A stretch of DNA of 64,000 nucleotides from Pseudoscleropodium purum (Eukaryota; Streptophyta; Bryopsida; Hypnales; Brachytheciaceae). The DNA is taken from assembly GCA_963969395.1 (NCBI GenBank), contig OZ017795.1:31229063-31293062 (forward strand), given 5' to 3'. Position numbers and translations under genes: made by a program. Shown here in pieces: positions 1 through 12,900 of this stretch. Within the stretch, counting starts at the first letter, position 1; each line of letters opens with the position of its first letter. The notes below the pieces were generated by a model. The model did not search any database. It worked only from the letters and a program-made list of their open reading frames with translations, and was not told the origin of the DNA.

Positions 1-768
1 AAATGATGTACTTACATGCAAAATAAATAGTTTTTGCTATTTTACTTAAAGTAAACAAAACAACCCAAAATCATTTTGGATTTAAAAGAGCTTTAGAGTG
101 TAAAGATCATATCTATTTTAGAGATTAGAACATTGTTCTATTTTTTCTTTTAAATTTTTTTAAAATTAACACCACCAAATAATGAAATTAGACTTTGTAT
201 GGACTATTGATAGGATCAAATTGTCTTTCATTCATTCCATTTGTTGTTGGGTCTTATTTATAAACCAACATAATCTTAAAAGGACTTGAAAATGATATGC
301 ATAAAAAAGAAATCTACAATCACAATAGATTTAATAATTACTTCTTCCATCCAACTAAAAACCTTTGAATCCAAAATAGTGCATGTATTATTGAAATTGA
401 TTCAATTATTAATTTTGATCTTTGGTTGTTGAATAAGCAGTGAGGAAAATGAATCTATTAGAATTTTACATTGCTAGCTCAACAATCAAAATCAATATAA
501 GGTAACTCTACCTATGACAGTCCTAATGGGAGCCAGCCCATCACAAGCAAAATTGTACTAATGGTGTACATTCTAGTTCTTGAAATGTGCATCACTAGAA
601 ATTTTATGCCTGAGATGGGCTGGCTCCCATTTGGATTGTCATAGGCAGAGTAACCTTATGAAGTGATTTAGTGGTATACAAACTATGCTTGATTTAGAAG
701 TCTTTAGAGGGATGTAATGATGTATGGAGGAACAATTATATAATTGCAAAAATTCAATTATTTTTTAC
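1..768. other. Intron after exon z (partial)
   Basis: AT-rich. Apart from the foldback element at 498-658 nothing is recognisable. I looked on the minus strand for the next coiled-coil exon and did not find it. Confidence 0.6.
498..658. repeat. Foldback/MITE-like inverted repeat
   Basis: The arm at about 498-556 (TAAGGTAACTCTACCTATGA...GGGAGCCAGCCCATC) is matched in reverse complement by about 601-658 (GATGGGCTGGCTCCCAT...GAGTAACCTTA), with weaker complementarity into the centre, leaving a loop near 573. The element is clearly GC-richer than its surroundings. No clean target duplication is visible. Confidence 0.85.
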
Positions 769-949
769 CTACAGTTGCACGAAGACACGCTTCAATTGCA
801 TTTCTATTACTTTCATCTGTTTCTTTAAGTTTGGAGAGGAAGCCTCCCATACTATTCATAATGTCGGTGAGACGTTTTACTTCTTCTTCTTGCACCATTT
901 TCTTTCCACGAGCTTCAAGGAGCCTCTCCCATTGGACAGGACTCACTTC
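769..949 (-). CDS. CFAP43: CFAP43 exon z: VSPVQWERLLEARGKK, last exon in the window
   Basis: The exon starts at tatgtag|GAA and reads EVSPVQWERLLEARGKKMVQ then EEEVKRLTDIMNSM and more helix. 'DP..WE.....R..K...E..VK' is a CFAP43 landmark near residue 1,400 of the human protein, as I recall. The donor is TGTAG|gtaaaa (used) or ACT|gtaggt four bases earlier. In-frame reading stops just after, so further exons lie beyond position 1. Confidence 0.88.
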
Positions 950-3900
950 CTACATAAGTATTTTTTTCATAAAAATGATGTACTAATTAAAATTGATGTA
1001 AATTAGATTTTAATTATTACAAATGTATTTGATGACATTCAACAATCATTTTAAGTGAATTTTGTTGATGTATGTATGAACACAATTATAACCTTAACTA
1101 TCGTACATTCAATTGGTTTTTTTTCAAATTGTTTATTCTTTAATTTCCTACATTTTGCTTGATAACTCATTGATGTAGGATTTAGAGATGTTATGTTTGT
1201 TGATATTAAGGTATCTACTTTATTTTCAAAAAATGATTCTTATTGACATTTTGGAAAATGATATAATTAAATGCTCAATTTTTTTGTATGTCATACTTTA
1301 AAAAACACCTTATTCTACATAATTTCAAACTACACTAGAAAACATATCAATACTAGTTGGGTATGCTGAATGTGATAGGTTTGTAATTGAGTAGGAAAAC
1401 ATCCACATCATCCAAAGGACAAATGTTGAGTGCCATGCATATTTATTTACATAGACTTTTTAACCTTGAAATGTTGCTACTAACACTAAATGTTTGATGA
1501 ATAGTAGAGAATCCTTCTATGTAAGAAAGAAGTGCAAATGTTCATCTATAGAATTTGGAAGTGGAAGTGGAGGTCTTGCACAAACAATAGTTTGACCTCT
1601 AATGATAGCTCTTGAGATTTTTTAAGTAAATGATTCACACAATAGCAAAAAGGATGATTTCCATAGTGAATAATCTCACAATTGAGGATTAAAGTGTTCT
1701 TCAAATACTAGTACAATATGCTACCAAACATTATTTTTTATTTATTTTTGACACCAGCACCAATCATAATTTTCACTTACTTGTGGCCTCTCAAGAAAAG
1801 GATCTCCCACAGGTTTTGCTGCCATTGTTGCTGTTGAGGCTCTTTGATTCTGTAAATATATAAACCATGTTAGATATTCTTATCCATTACCAGAGTGAAA
1901 AAACAATAATCTAAAAAAACACTATTTCAGTTAGATTTGAAGAGATCAAGTGCCTGGGTCAAACAAATGTAATTACATATAAATTAATTGAAAAGAGCAT
2001 AAAATGGTCCATTCTTTTAAGCCATCTACCAATTTCATTGACAATTTTGATATTCAAGGTTAATCTCTAATGATCCTTTTGCATTTTGAGTCTAAATACT
2101 GCAAAAAATAGGTCTATTTTGGCTCAAATTTTAAATGAAGTTAGAAGACACATCATTCAATTTCTGTCTTTAATATGATCTACTTGCTTTAATAAAGAAC
2201 TAGTACACCAAGAATCAAGACTTAAATTCACATTGTGGAAGACTTCAACATCTTGTTATACAAAAGATTAAAACACCAAGGAACATGAATAAAAATTAAC
2301 CAAAATTCCAAAAATATTTTTCTTCAAAAATCCTAATAGGAATTTTATTGTATTTGAATTTTACCTTCTAACATTGGCACACTTTTTGTGTAAAGTACCT
2401 ACTCAAACTTCTTTGTATATAAAGGGAGACAAAATAATTTTGAAAAAAATTTCATCAAATATATTATATGTTAGCCTTGCACTTTATACATTGAAACCTC
2501 AAATTCATTATAAAATATTCTTAATACTGAAAAATTAATATTTTAATTATTTTATCTAATACAAATTAAATTTGATAAAATTATTACCTTATAATATGTG
2601 AATATTTGGTCAACAAAATTTTAATGACATAATAATATGTTTGAATGGAAATTTGTAAAATGAAAAAATGAAAAATTGAATTAGTGAATAATATTTTCTT
2701 ACACTAGTGGTTGAAGTTCTTCGAGATGGACTTTGAGATGGGCTACGGGATGAGCGAGGTGTTTTCTTTGTAGATTTACGTGATTTCTTTTTTGAAACTC
2801 TTGGAACAGTTACTTGTTGATTAGTTGCATTTTTTTCCCTATAATTTTTATAAGTTGATGCACATCAGTTTTTGATTATTTGAAATAATTAAAAATATAT
2901 AGCATCTTTGACACATTTCATTTATATGTACATATTAGTTTTGTGATGTAATTTCTTTTATTTCATATCAATGCAATTGTCATTTTTTTCATAAATTGTA
3001 ATAACTTTAAAACTAAAATCAGTGTGGCATTTCTTTTACTTTGGTTTTTCTTTGAATTTTTTGTATAGGACATTGATTGCATCACCACAATCTGCAAAGT
3101 TTTTGCGAAAATTCCTATCTAGCGCCTTATCTTCATTCATAGCAACATTGTATTTGTTTTCATATGCATCCACCTAAATCCACATACAATGTCCAACTAT
3201 TGTGCACCGTAGCATGTCAACATTTTATTGTAGAGATGTTTACAATATACAACAACTATTTTATCATCATCATCATCATACATATATATATATAATTTTA
3301 AATTTATATCAATTATAATTTAATTATTAAAATCTTCTAGTTATAATCTAGTATTCAATTTTTAAATAATTATGTTTTAACTAAAAAAATGGAAGTTATG
3401 AAGATTTTGTTTTGTAGATAATGAGATCAATAAAATAATACAAAGCATATTTTTTAAACTGACTTTTAAAACTTTCAAATAATTTTAAAAAAAAGTGCAT
3501 ATTGCATAAGATATGCTTTATTTGTTTGAAAATTTATTTCTTAGGCATTTTCATTTTCCAATTTTATGTCAAAATTATTAGCAATTTCAATTTTTTTAAT
3601 TATATACCACTTTATCCTCAATAATTTTTTTCTAAATGAATACAAATTTTTTTTCTACATGTATTTTTTTCTAAAATTTTGTGTTAAAGCACAAATTGTG
3701 GGATACTCACATTTTTCACTAGAAATTGAAAGAACAAAACTTCACTTTTAGAAATGGCTAGGAGTACTTGCTTTCTTTGAAGTTTTAAGCACATGTAGTT
3801 GATACTCCTCAAGCATTTTTTTATTTGCATAAAATCTTAGAAAAAATTATATAAATAAAAGTTGAAAAATATTTTTAAATAAATATCCCCTACATACCTT

Positions 3901-6900
3901 GCAATACTACTATGTTTTTTTTAAACCTTCTCTCATTTATTGACTATATTCAACTTTTACAAAAATAATTTTTATATTATTGTTTATAGTTCTATTTTAT
4001 AGTTTTGATAATTTAGAAGGTCTTGCTCAAATCATATGAACTTTCAAGCTACAATTATGAAATTTTATAAATTTCATAAAAAATATAGATCTAGTATAAA
4101 ATTACATTTTTTTTCTAAAACATTTGTATCATTCAAAAGACCTAGAACCAAAAATTAAATGAAGAAATAAGAATTTATTGTAATATTTTAAACACATTAC
4201 AATCACTACTTTGTATCAAACTACCAAAGAACTATTTTCAAACAATTAAAAATCTTTAACAATATGAGTCACATCATTGCCAAAAATATTTATATTTCTA
4301 CAACCTTTGATTTTTGAAATATGTAAGCATTGCAAAATATTTTGCAGTGTACAATTCATAAACCTTTGGATTATTATGAAATTTTCATTAGGATTAAAAT
4401 TCTAAACAAATTTTTTTCTAAATTGTCATTTCAAAACCAAATATGTAATGGATGGAACATATTTAATTAGAAAATATTATTATTTTTTTGTTGCATGTTA
4501 TATATATAGGATTTATAATTACAAACTTGCATGCATCATTTTAGGCTACTTTTGAAAATCATTTCTTTAATTAAAAATAATAAAAATATTGCTATAAGAT
4601 ATCATAGATAAAATTAATGTTGGCGCTATTTATGAGATGCTAGTTCCTTAAAATTTATAGACTATAAATTGACAAATACTCACAAAACTAGCAAAAGTCA
4701 CATGTATAAAATTTGGGATATACAAAAACTGCATGTGTAAGAATAACACTTTCAAAGTGAAGCAAAATATTTTTTTCAAGAGTGCTTGAGTTTTTGACAA
4801 TGTGTCTTTGTTGGAATTTCAAGCCCCATAACTCAAATTTTGTTTGCAAAGAATATTAAAAACTTTGTATTTGAGTATAGACTCATGTTAGAAAGAAGTA
4901 TTTAAACTTTTAAAGCTAAATTATGTTGGTCTAGATTTGCCCTTCTAAATGGTCAAAATAGATCTAGTTATGACCTTGTAGTGTTTGTATCTAAAATATT
5001 CAAAATTATCTCCTCCTATAATTGTATAGTCGAGTACAATAATATTATAAATTTTTGGATCTTGATTGAGATTAGGAGAACTTGAGGTGGCCTATGTATG
5101 CTAAAAAATGAACAAAATTTTGAATTTTAATTATGTTGGAATCAAACTAAACTCCACTTCATTGTCATTACAAATTTATATATATGTAATTGAAAATTGT
5201 ATAAAGAGTTTGATGTTTTGAATACACTATCTACTACTTAGTGTTGCCACCATTTGCTAAAATTACAACTTATATTTAATGGTTTATATTAGAAATTAAC
5301 CTTTACAATTGCTTTAAAGAGACTTCATTCCATAACAAATTGAAATGCTTGTATGATTTCTAGTTTGTTCTTCACACACCCCTAAAAAATCTTTGATTAT
5401 CTTCTAAAGGTTCTTTATGAAAATATGAAATGGTAGATAGTGTATAAAAGAAATCCACATTGTTATATGAAATTAAGCTATTCATTTTGCATTTGTTTTG
5501 AAATTGAAGTATACTTCATAACAACTCCAACACAATTTGCAATTTCAAAATCAATTCATTTTTCTTTATTGTATCAGAGTATCCTAAATTTGTTGAATTT
5601 CTTAGTAATTTAACTGAACAAAATTTATCACTATATTGTACTTGACTGTACACTATCCACTATGTAATGTAAGATCCTACAAATAATTTTAATTTTCAAA
5701 CCAATGATTCAATTAATAACATTTTCTCTTTAAGATCAAAATTTTGAAATAAAAGCTAAAGAAATTTACAAATTAAGATGACACTACCTTGCAACAAGTG
5801 ACATGAATATTTTTCATATAAATTTTTTAATAAAAGATTGAAACTAAGGGTATTAAATATTTAGAAAATGTTATAATTTGAATGGGTGTTATGGTTAAAT
5901 GACATTGAAAGAACTTACTTCTTTTTTGAAATTAGAAAAAGAAGCAATTGACTGTGCTTTAAGTGACTTTAATCGCTCCATGTGCTTGTTCATATTTGCC
6001 TCTGTATTTTCATCAACAACTTCTTCAGTTTCAATTCCAATGCTAAGCCTTGATATAGTTTCCTCAATAGCTATACACCTTGCTTCATCCTAATTTATAG
6101 TTTAACAAATGAAAATTAATTTATGCAAATGCATTGCAAGGTATAGCTTACAAAAAAGACATTATACTTGCTTAATTATTTGTATATAACTTATTAGTTT
6201 ATTAAAATATTTAGGACACAATGGATTTACTATAAAGTAGTCGCTTATACAAGTACCTTGTGAATATGAAATTTATGTATAAACATACATACACACATGC
6301 ACTATTTATGAATGAAGTTAATTGATTACTATTTATATATTGATTGAAATACATGTACATATATACATACTATACAAGTGTTGAACATTGGCTTGGGTGT
6401 CATTAAAAGTGCACACTAGTCACAGGATCATGAATGAAAAGCCAAAAATTGTAAATTTACTCAAATCGTGAAAATCTACAAAAAATACAAAAAGTTTCTA
6501 TTATGGGATAAAAAAATTGGATGCATTTATATTGTCTTAGAACCTAACTATTGTCTTGGGTTGACAACTTGTTGCATCATTTACATGCTTTAGTGCTAAA
6601 AAATTTTCAAGAAATTTTTTCACTATCTATTTTTTGAAATTATTGTTTTTGAGGATAATAAACCTTTGAAAATTCAATATCCTTTGCATTTTAGAACAAT
6701 GAAAAGTTTTTTGACAACTACAATGCAATCAATAGAGAGCAATTCCATTTGGAAAACCCTTAGTAGTCTAGTCAAGGCAATCTATAGACCATATTCACAC
6801 AATTGGATCAACTAGTATACAAAACCAATATTTTTCAATAAAATTTGAAGCCAAAAATTGAAAATTTCTAAAAATATATTTGATTGTAGATTGAATGTTT

Positions 6901-9900
6901 GTAAATGTTACAATAATTCTTCTCTCTAGAGTTTAAAATGTTCAATTCTAATCATAGTGATTTTTGAAGTTTTTTTTTTCTATTTTTTTTCAAGTCGTTC
7001 TCAAAGGGTCATTTTTTGGATTGAAAAGGTTATTTTTTTAGGCTAGACCTACCAATACCTATTGAATAATAGAATATTTGCAAAATAAAGTCTTCAACAT
7101 CTACATCGTACAAATGTTAAATAACTAACACAATTTAAAATAAATAAATAATGGATGAAAAAATGCACTTCTATGTGCTTGGAACGTAATTGCATTAATT
7201 TGTTGTTTAAAATTTCAACACTTGATTCTTTAGGGGTTAAATGATCTTTTCCAATATCTTTGATTTAAAGTTCTATTGTTCCTTCAAAGGACAAAATGGA
7301 TTTGAGGTAGGTTCCTATGACTTCAATTTTTGATGAAACTTTTTGAAACTTTTTCACAAGATAGAAAAAATACATTAGCTTTCTGGAAATATTATTTTTT
7401 TTTAAATTTCAATTGGTACTTGGGAGAAAAAATTATAATACAAAAACCTAGAATTAAACTTGATAAGCAATATAGAAAAATCACATAAGCCTAAAATAAA
7501 TTTTCTAAATTTTTTCCAAAAATACTAAATGTTTGTCTATGTATGAAGCTTTGATTCATCCTATTTGGACTAATAATGAAAAATTGAGAAAAATCTTGTT
7601 TTGAGGGCAATCTAAGCATCTTTTAGAAAAATAACTCACAACGTTCATTCCAAAATGCAATTTTTACAATTTAATAAAGAAATTGTTTAACAAGGTTAAG
7701 TTTGTTTGTGAAAACAATCTCACCAATAGGGTTGTAATGTTTCAATTCCAACTTAGAGCTATAAATAATTTAGTTTTTCTTTCAATCTTAATCTAACTTC
7801 TACTACTATAAACAATTTTATAAAGAATGAAAATCAAATTGTTTTTTATTAAATTTTTTTTTCTTGGACTTTCAATTCAAATCTTCAACACAAAACTTTT
7901 TTAATTCAAAACTTGCAATGCAAATTTTTTCTACAAATGGCAATCAAAGTCATTAAAATTATGTGCCATAGTTCAAATTTTTTTCAAACTTTGAATGCTG
8001 AAATCTTTTAATCTATATGGTCAAACTTCGTGAAATTATTGCCACTTAATTTGGGGCAAATGAAGTACAAGATCCTATGGTTGAATTTTTTAAGTGAATA
8101 AATAAATAGTTTTTTTTGGATGAATACAATAAAATTGCTAATTTTGAGTGTATTTTGATAGAATATATGTATAATATTATTATTAATAATCATCTTGTGT
8201 ATGGTATACAAATGATTAATAATATATTCTAAATTAAAATACTATTATATTTAAATACAAAGATACTCAAAAAATTTCTCCCGGACCAAATTTTTAAAAT
8301 ATTTGATTACAATGTAAGAAAGGCTTTTAAATTAATGATACATGTTTTTCAACAATAAAGTATTATATAGAAGTTGATCTATCGTACAACAAGGCGTTGC
8401 TGAAAAAGATCTTCCATATGACTATTGAAAGTTCCACACAATTCATCTACATCAGCTCTTAATTTCTTTTGCTCAGCTTCTTGCCCTTTTCTTTTCTTTT
8501 CTTTTTCATCTTTGATTTGCTAAAGATTGTATTTACCAAGTTTCAAAAAATTGTTTTGCCCCAATTAATTTCATTAAAAATGCTCTCTAGTGCATGATAT
8601 ACATATTTTTTACAAAACTTGATTGAATTTATATAATATACAAAACTTATGTTAATTTTAAAAAGTTAATATAATTTTAAATTCTACATTCTAAATAACT
8701 AAACAATCATGAATAAATATTTATGATTTTGAAGATTTGAAATTGTATTAATTCATTAATATTTTATATTAAAAGGCACTATAAAAGTTGTAATTATTCT
8801 GAATATAAACATTTGAGAAAAAATGTATATAAATCAAAATGCGCATTTTTTTTTAATGTACCTTTAGCATAGCATCAAAAGCTTTAATTTCCATATGTTG
8901 TTCTTTTGTAAACTTTTTTGGATTGCCTTCCATCCATTTGGGACAAATAGTCTCTTCTTCTTTGGCTATAACTCCAAGCTTCTTTTCTAATTTTCCTCCC
9001 ATCATATCTACTAAAGCATGCTCTACTGCATTATTTCTTTCACGCAATCTATGCACCAATACAATCTAAAATATTCATTTAAATATTTATTATTAACAAT
9101 TAAAAAACAAACTATTATACAATTTCTAAAAGTTCAAAAAATATTTTTCAATAATTATTTAAAATATAGTTGTAAAGACAGAATCGAGGACAATAAGATT
9201 CATTCCTCATTGAAAATTTGAGATTTTTCCTCACATAATCAATGCTTCACCAAATTTTATAACTAACTACATGTTCTTGAAAGCTATGAAAGAGGGACAA
9301 ATGATATTAAATTTGAGGTGTATTAAAAAAAAGTAATAGTAAGAAAATTAGATATAATAAATTTAAATCAAGGTTAGAATGCTTTGAAAGTTGTATTATT
9401 CTACCACCAATTTATCACCACTTAAATACTAATCCATTCTCAATCTACAAGACACTCTCTTGATTTGAAAGGCTTTTTTATTCTAAAAAGTAGTTTAGAG
9501 CCAAAACAATATTGTTGGATTGTTGGTGAGCATGGCACATTCTTTGAAATTATAGGTGCAAAATTGCACTTGATGGAGGTGTGGTATAAAGGGATGGTAG
9601 GAAAATTGCCTTTACTTCAAATTATTAATATTACATTTTTTTCCTTTTACAACTTTCAAAATAAGTAATTCATTTTAATTTTGGTAAAAAAATGACTCCA
9701 TGAGAAAGGTCCAAGTGAAGAATGAACTTTTTCATTCACATCTCTACGAAGGCATTCAATTTTTGAAGGGTATACAATTTTATCACAATCCAAACTTTTG
9801 AATAATGTAAGCACATTACAAACATATTGGTATCAATTATTTTCCTGAAGTTTATAAAACATTTACACAAAAAATTATTAAACCTCGCTTCTTGTTCCTC

Positions 9901-12900
9901 AAATTTCTTCAGTTCTTCAGCTCTAGCTCTTTCAGCCTTATTCAAGTGCTTTTGCACTGAGACTTCTTCTTTCTTTACTTCAAAAATATTAGGCATCCCC
10001 TATAATTTAACCAAACAATATTTTTCAATATTGAAGAAATTATATATCATACAGCTTTCCATGTAGAAAGTTCTACATGACCAATTGAAAATGACCAAAT
10101 TCTGATGTGATGTTCTACTATGATTTTAAGAATATTTTTTTATAGACAAATTCAACTCCATGTAATATACTTAATGATTTGTAGTTGGAACGCCTCCTAA
10201 GTTCAAGTAGGCACTTTATACTAGCAATTTTTAAACAATTCATCGTCATATTATAGTCAATCGTGAAGTGTGTGCAATGAGGAACCAAGAGTTGAAGTTT
10301 AAAATAAATATAGGATTCAAATGCTTGAAACACCAAAATTGGAATTTGGTGGAGTTGATGCTCTATTATTTCTTTTGTACTATTCTTAATTAAACCTTTC
10401 TCTCACACCCTTGTTTCAAATTGGGGTTTCTTCTACAATTTACTCTATTGTTCTACGTATCATGTACAACACATATATATGTGAAATCTTGTAAAGGTAC
10501 ATGTAAACATACATCAACCACTTCATTCAAATCTGGCCATTGATATTCTCCCGGTTGTGACAACATTTTATGGAGATCAAGAATCCTAGTTTTCATTTCC
10601 GCAATTCTTAAGATGTGGGATATTTTAGTTGCTTGTGCATCAACAAGTTTTTTGTTAAATTGTATCCGAATATCTTTGAGAACTAAGTGCAAAAGTAGCC
10701 TCTGCATGTTTTTTTCTTCTTTCAAAATAATATTCCATGTTTAGATTATAAAATATTTAATTCATTGATTAAATTTCATTATACTATTTTATCAATCATA
10801 CAATAAAAAAATTTAGTAATATTTGAATCAATATTTTTTCTATTTTATTTTTTTATAACACTATGTATTATATTTTGTGAATATAAAGAGTTCTTGCAAA
10901 CTCTTTATAAGATTTTGCAAGAATTGAACTAGCTCTAATGCCATTGTTTATTACCAACTAGCCCAAGTTTGAAATTAGTTTTTTCTAATAAGAATTTTAG
11001 TATAATAAATAAAATGAAAAATAAAGTATGAATGAAATTTAACCTTTGAAATATAATTGTCAATGAATTAAGTTTTTATTATAAAATAATAATCAATTAA
11101 ATTTTAATTCCTAATTAAAAACCTTCTTCAAACTAGGATTTAAAATTTAAAGAACCAATATATTATTATATAACAAACCTTGCATAACTTTTTAAACATG
11201 TTACAAGACATACACTTCAATGAATAAACATCCACATGTTTTATGTTAACCATGACGTCAAATATAACATTAAAGTGTTACGTTTGACATTAGTGTCAAC
11301 ATGAAGACATGAAGACAAGTGAATGTCACCTACAATTATGCTTCAAAAAACATAGGTTTCTTATATTGCATGAATGTAAAGAATATACATCATACCTGTA
11401 CCCTTTTCCTCTTGGTGGTAGTTAGTTCGAAGTAGGAATACAAGAAGGTGGATGTTATCATACTTTCAACTATTTCAAGGTCTATGTCTTCATCTTCCTC
11501 AGGTTCAGGTTTAGGCTCATGCTCAACAGGGGTAGTTAGAGGTGAATCTAGAGGATTTTCTCCATCAATTTCACTACTTTCCATTGTGAACTCTTGCATT
11601 GAACTTCGAATGGATTTGCGTTGTGCCATACTATTTCTATTGACATTTCAAAAGCACATTTTACCTCTTCATGTCAACACTACTTTGCCATAAAAATACA
11701 TAATGCCTTGAAAAATAAAAATATTCTAGAACCTCTAAAAGACATGACATCCTTTGGATGGAAAATGGTCTTATTCAAGAGCTCATCATGGGAGCTATAC
11801 AAAATGGATGAAGTATATCCAAGCAATTTCGAAGAAGCAATTTTTGCCTATTCTTCAATAATGTAACTAATTTGGTCATTGTATAGTTGATGATTTTGGT
11901 TGCTTTGTTAGATGGTTTTATAAGGTTTAAAGTGTAATAAGCTAAAACCAAGCATCTATCCAATAATGTATCCTAATTTATCTTAATGATAAATAGATAT
12001 TCATTGTAGAATGTTCAACCTAAGAACTTTAAAATTAAAGCATGAATTTTTAAAATCTACCAATTGAATGATGAAGTGTAATAACTTTGGCACACAATAT
12101 CCATCATTATAATTCACCTAAGTTCAACTACAATTTATCTATGGGCAACCAAAACATCAAATTTTAGTGCAATAAGAAACACACAAAGTTGGTTATAATG
12201 AGCTATGCTAAAAAAAACTCACTATATATACATCAAATGTAGAAATTTGTATTGTCTCATGCTCTTATGGTATTCTGACTATATTTCACAATAAAATGTT
12301 GAATGATGCCTATGTTAGTGTCAAATAATGCATATATTCTAACCTTGGAGTAAAAATTATTATTTTTATTTAATTAATTTAACTATGAAAATATTATATT
12401 AGGTTACTATAGGTACATATGGAATTTTTTTTGAAAGAATGACAATGAAGATTGCATAATCTTAGTAGAAAAAATGAAAAGACAAGTTTCTTAGAATTCT
12501 TTCAAATGGTGAGGTTTTGTCTTTTTTTTAGTTTTCAAAAAAATAATCACATCATACAATTTGAATGGGTGATGACATTATGTTGATAACATAAGTTTCT
12601 TGTGTGTATACAAATTTTACATAAAAATATTTTAAATTCATTCTTGAATAAATATTAAACAAAAAGACGTATAATATAGAGGAAAAAATTGATTCCTAAT
12701 AAATTATGTAAGTATTTGAAAAATGTCAATCCAATAGTGAAAATGTTGTAATAAACAATTTGCACCCTCATTTTTATTTTTATTTTTCAAAAACATTGAA
12801 AATTGAGTAAAAAAATGAACCTCAAATGTTATTTTTGAAAAAAAATCATATAAGTATGTGCAAAATCTTCATAAGTAAAGCACCTCATAATCTTCATCTC

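Noticed and set aside
9049..9061. Acceptor atttag at 9062 for exon t, adding IVLVH
   Set aside because: It breaks the frame from exon s; acceptor gcatag one step downstream restores EEQEAR-LRERNN.
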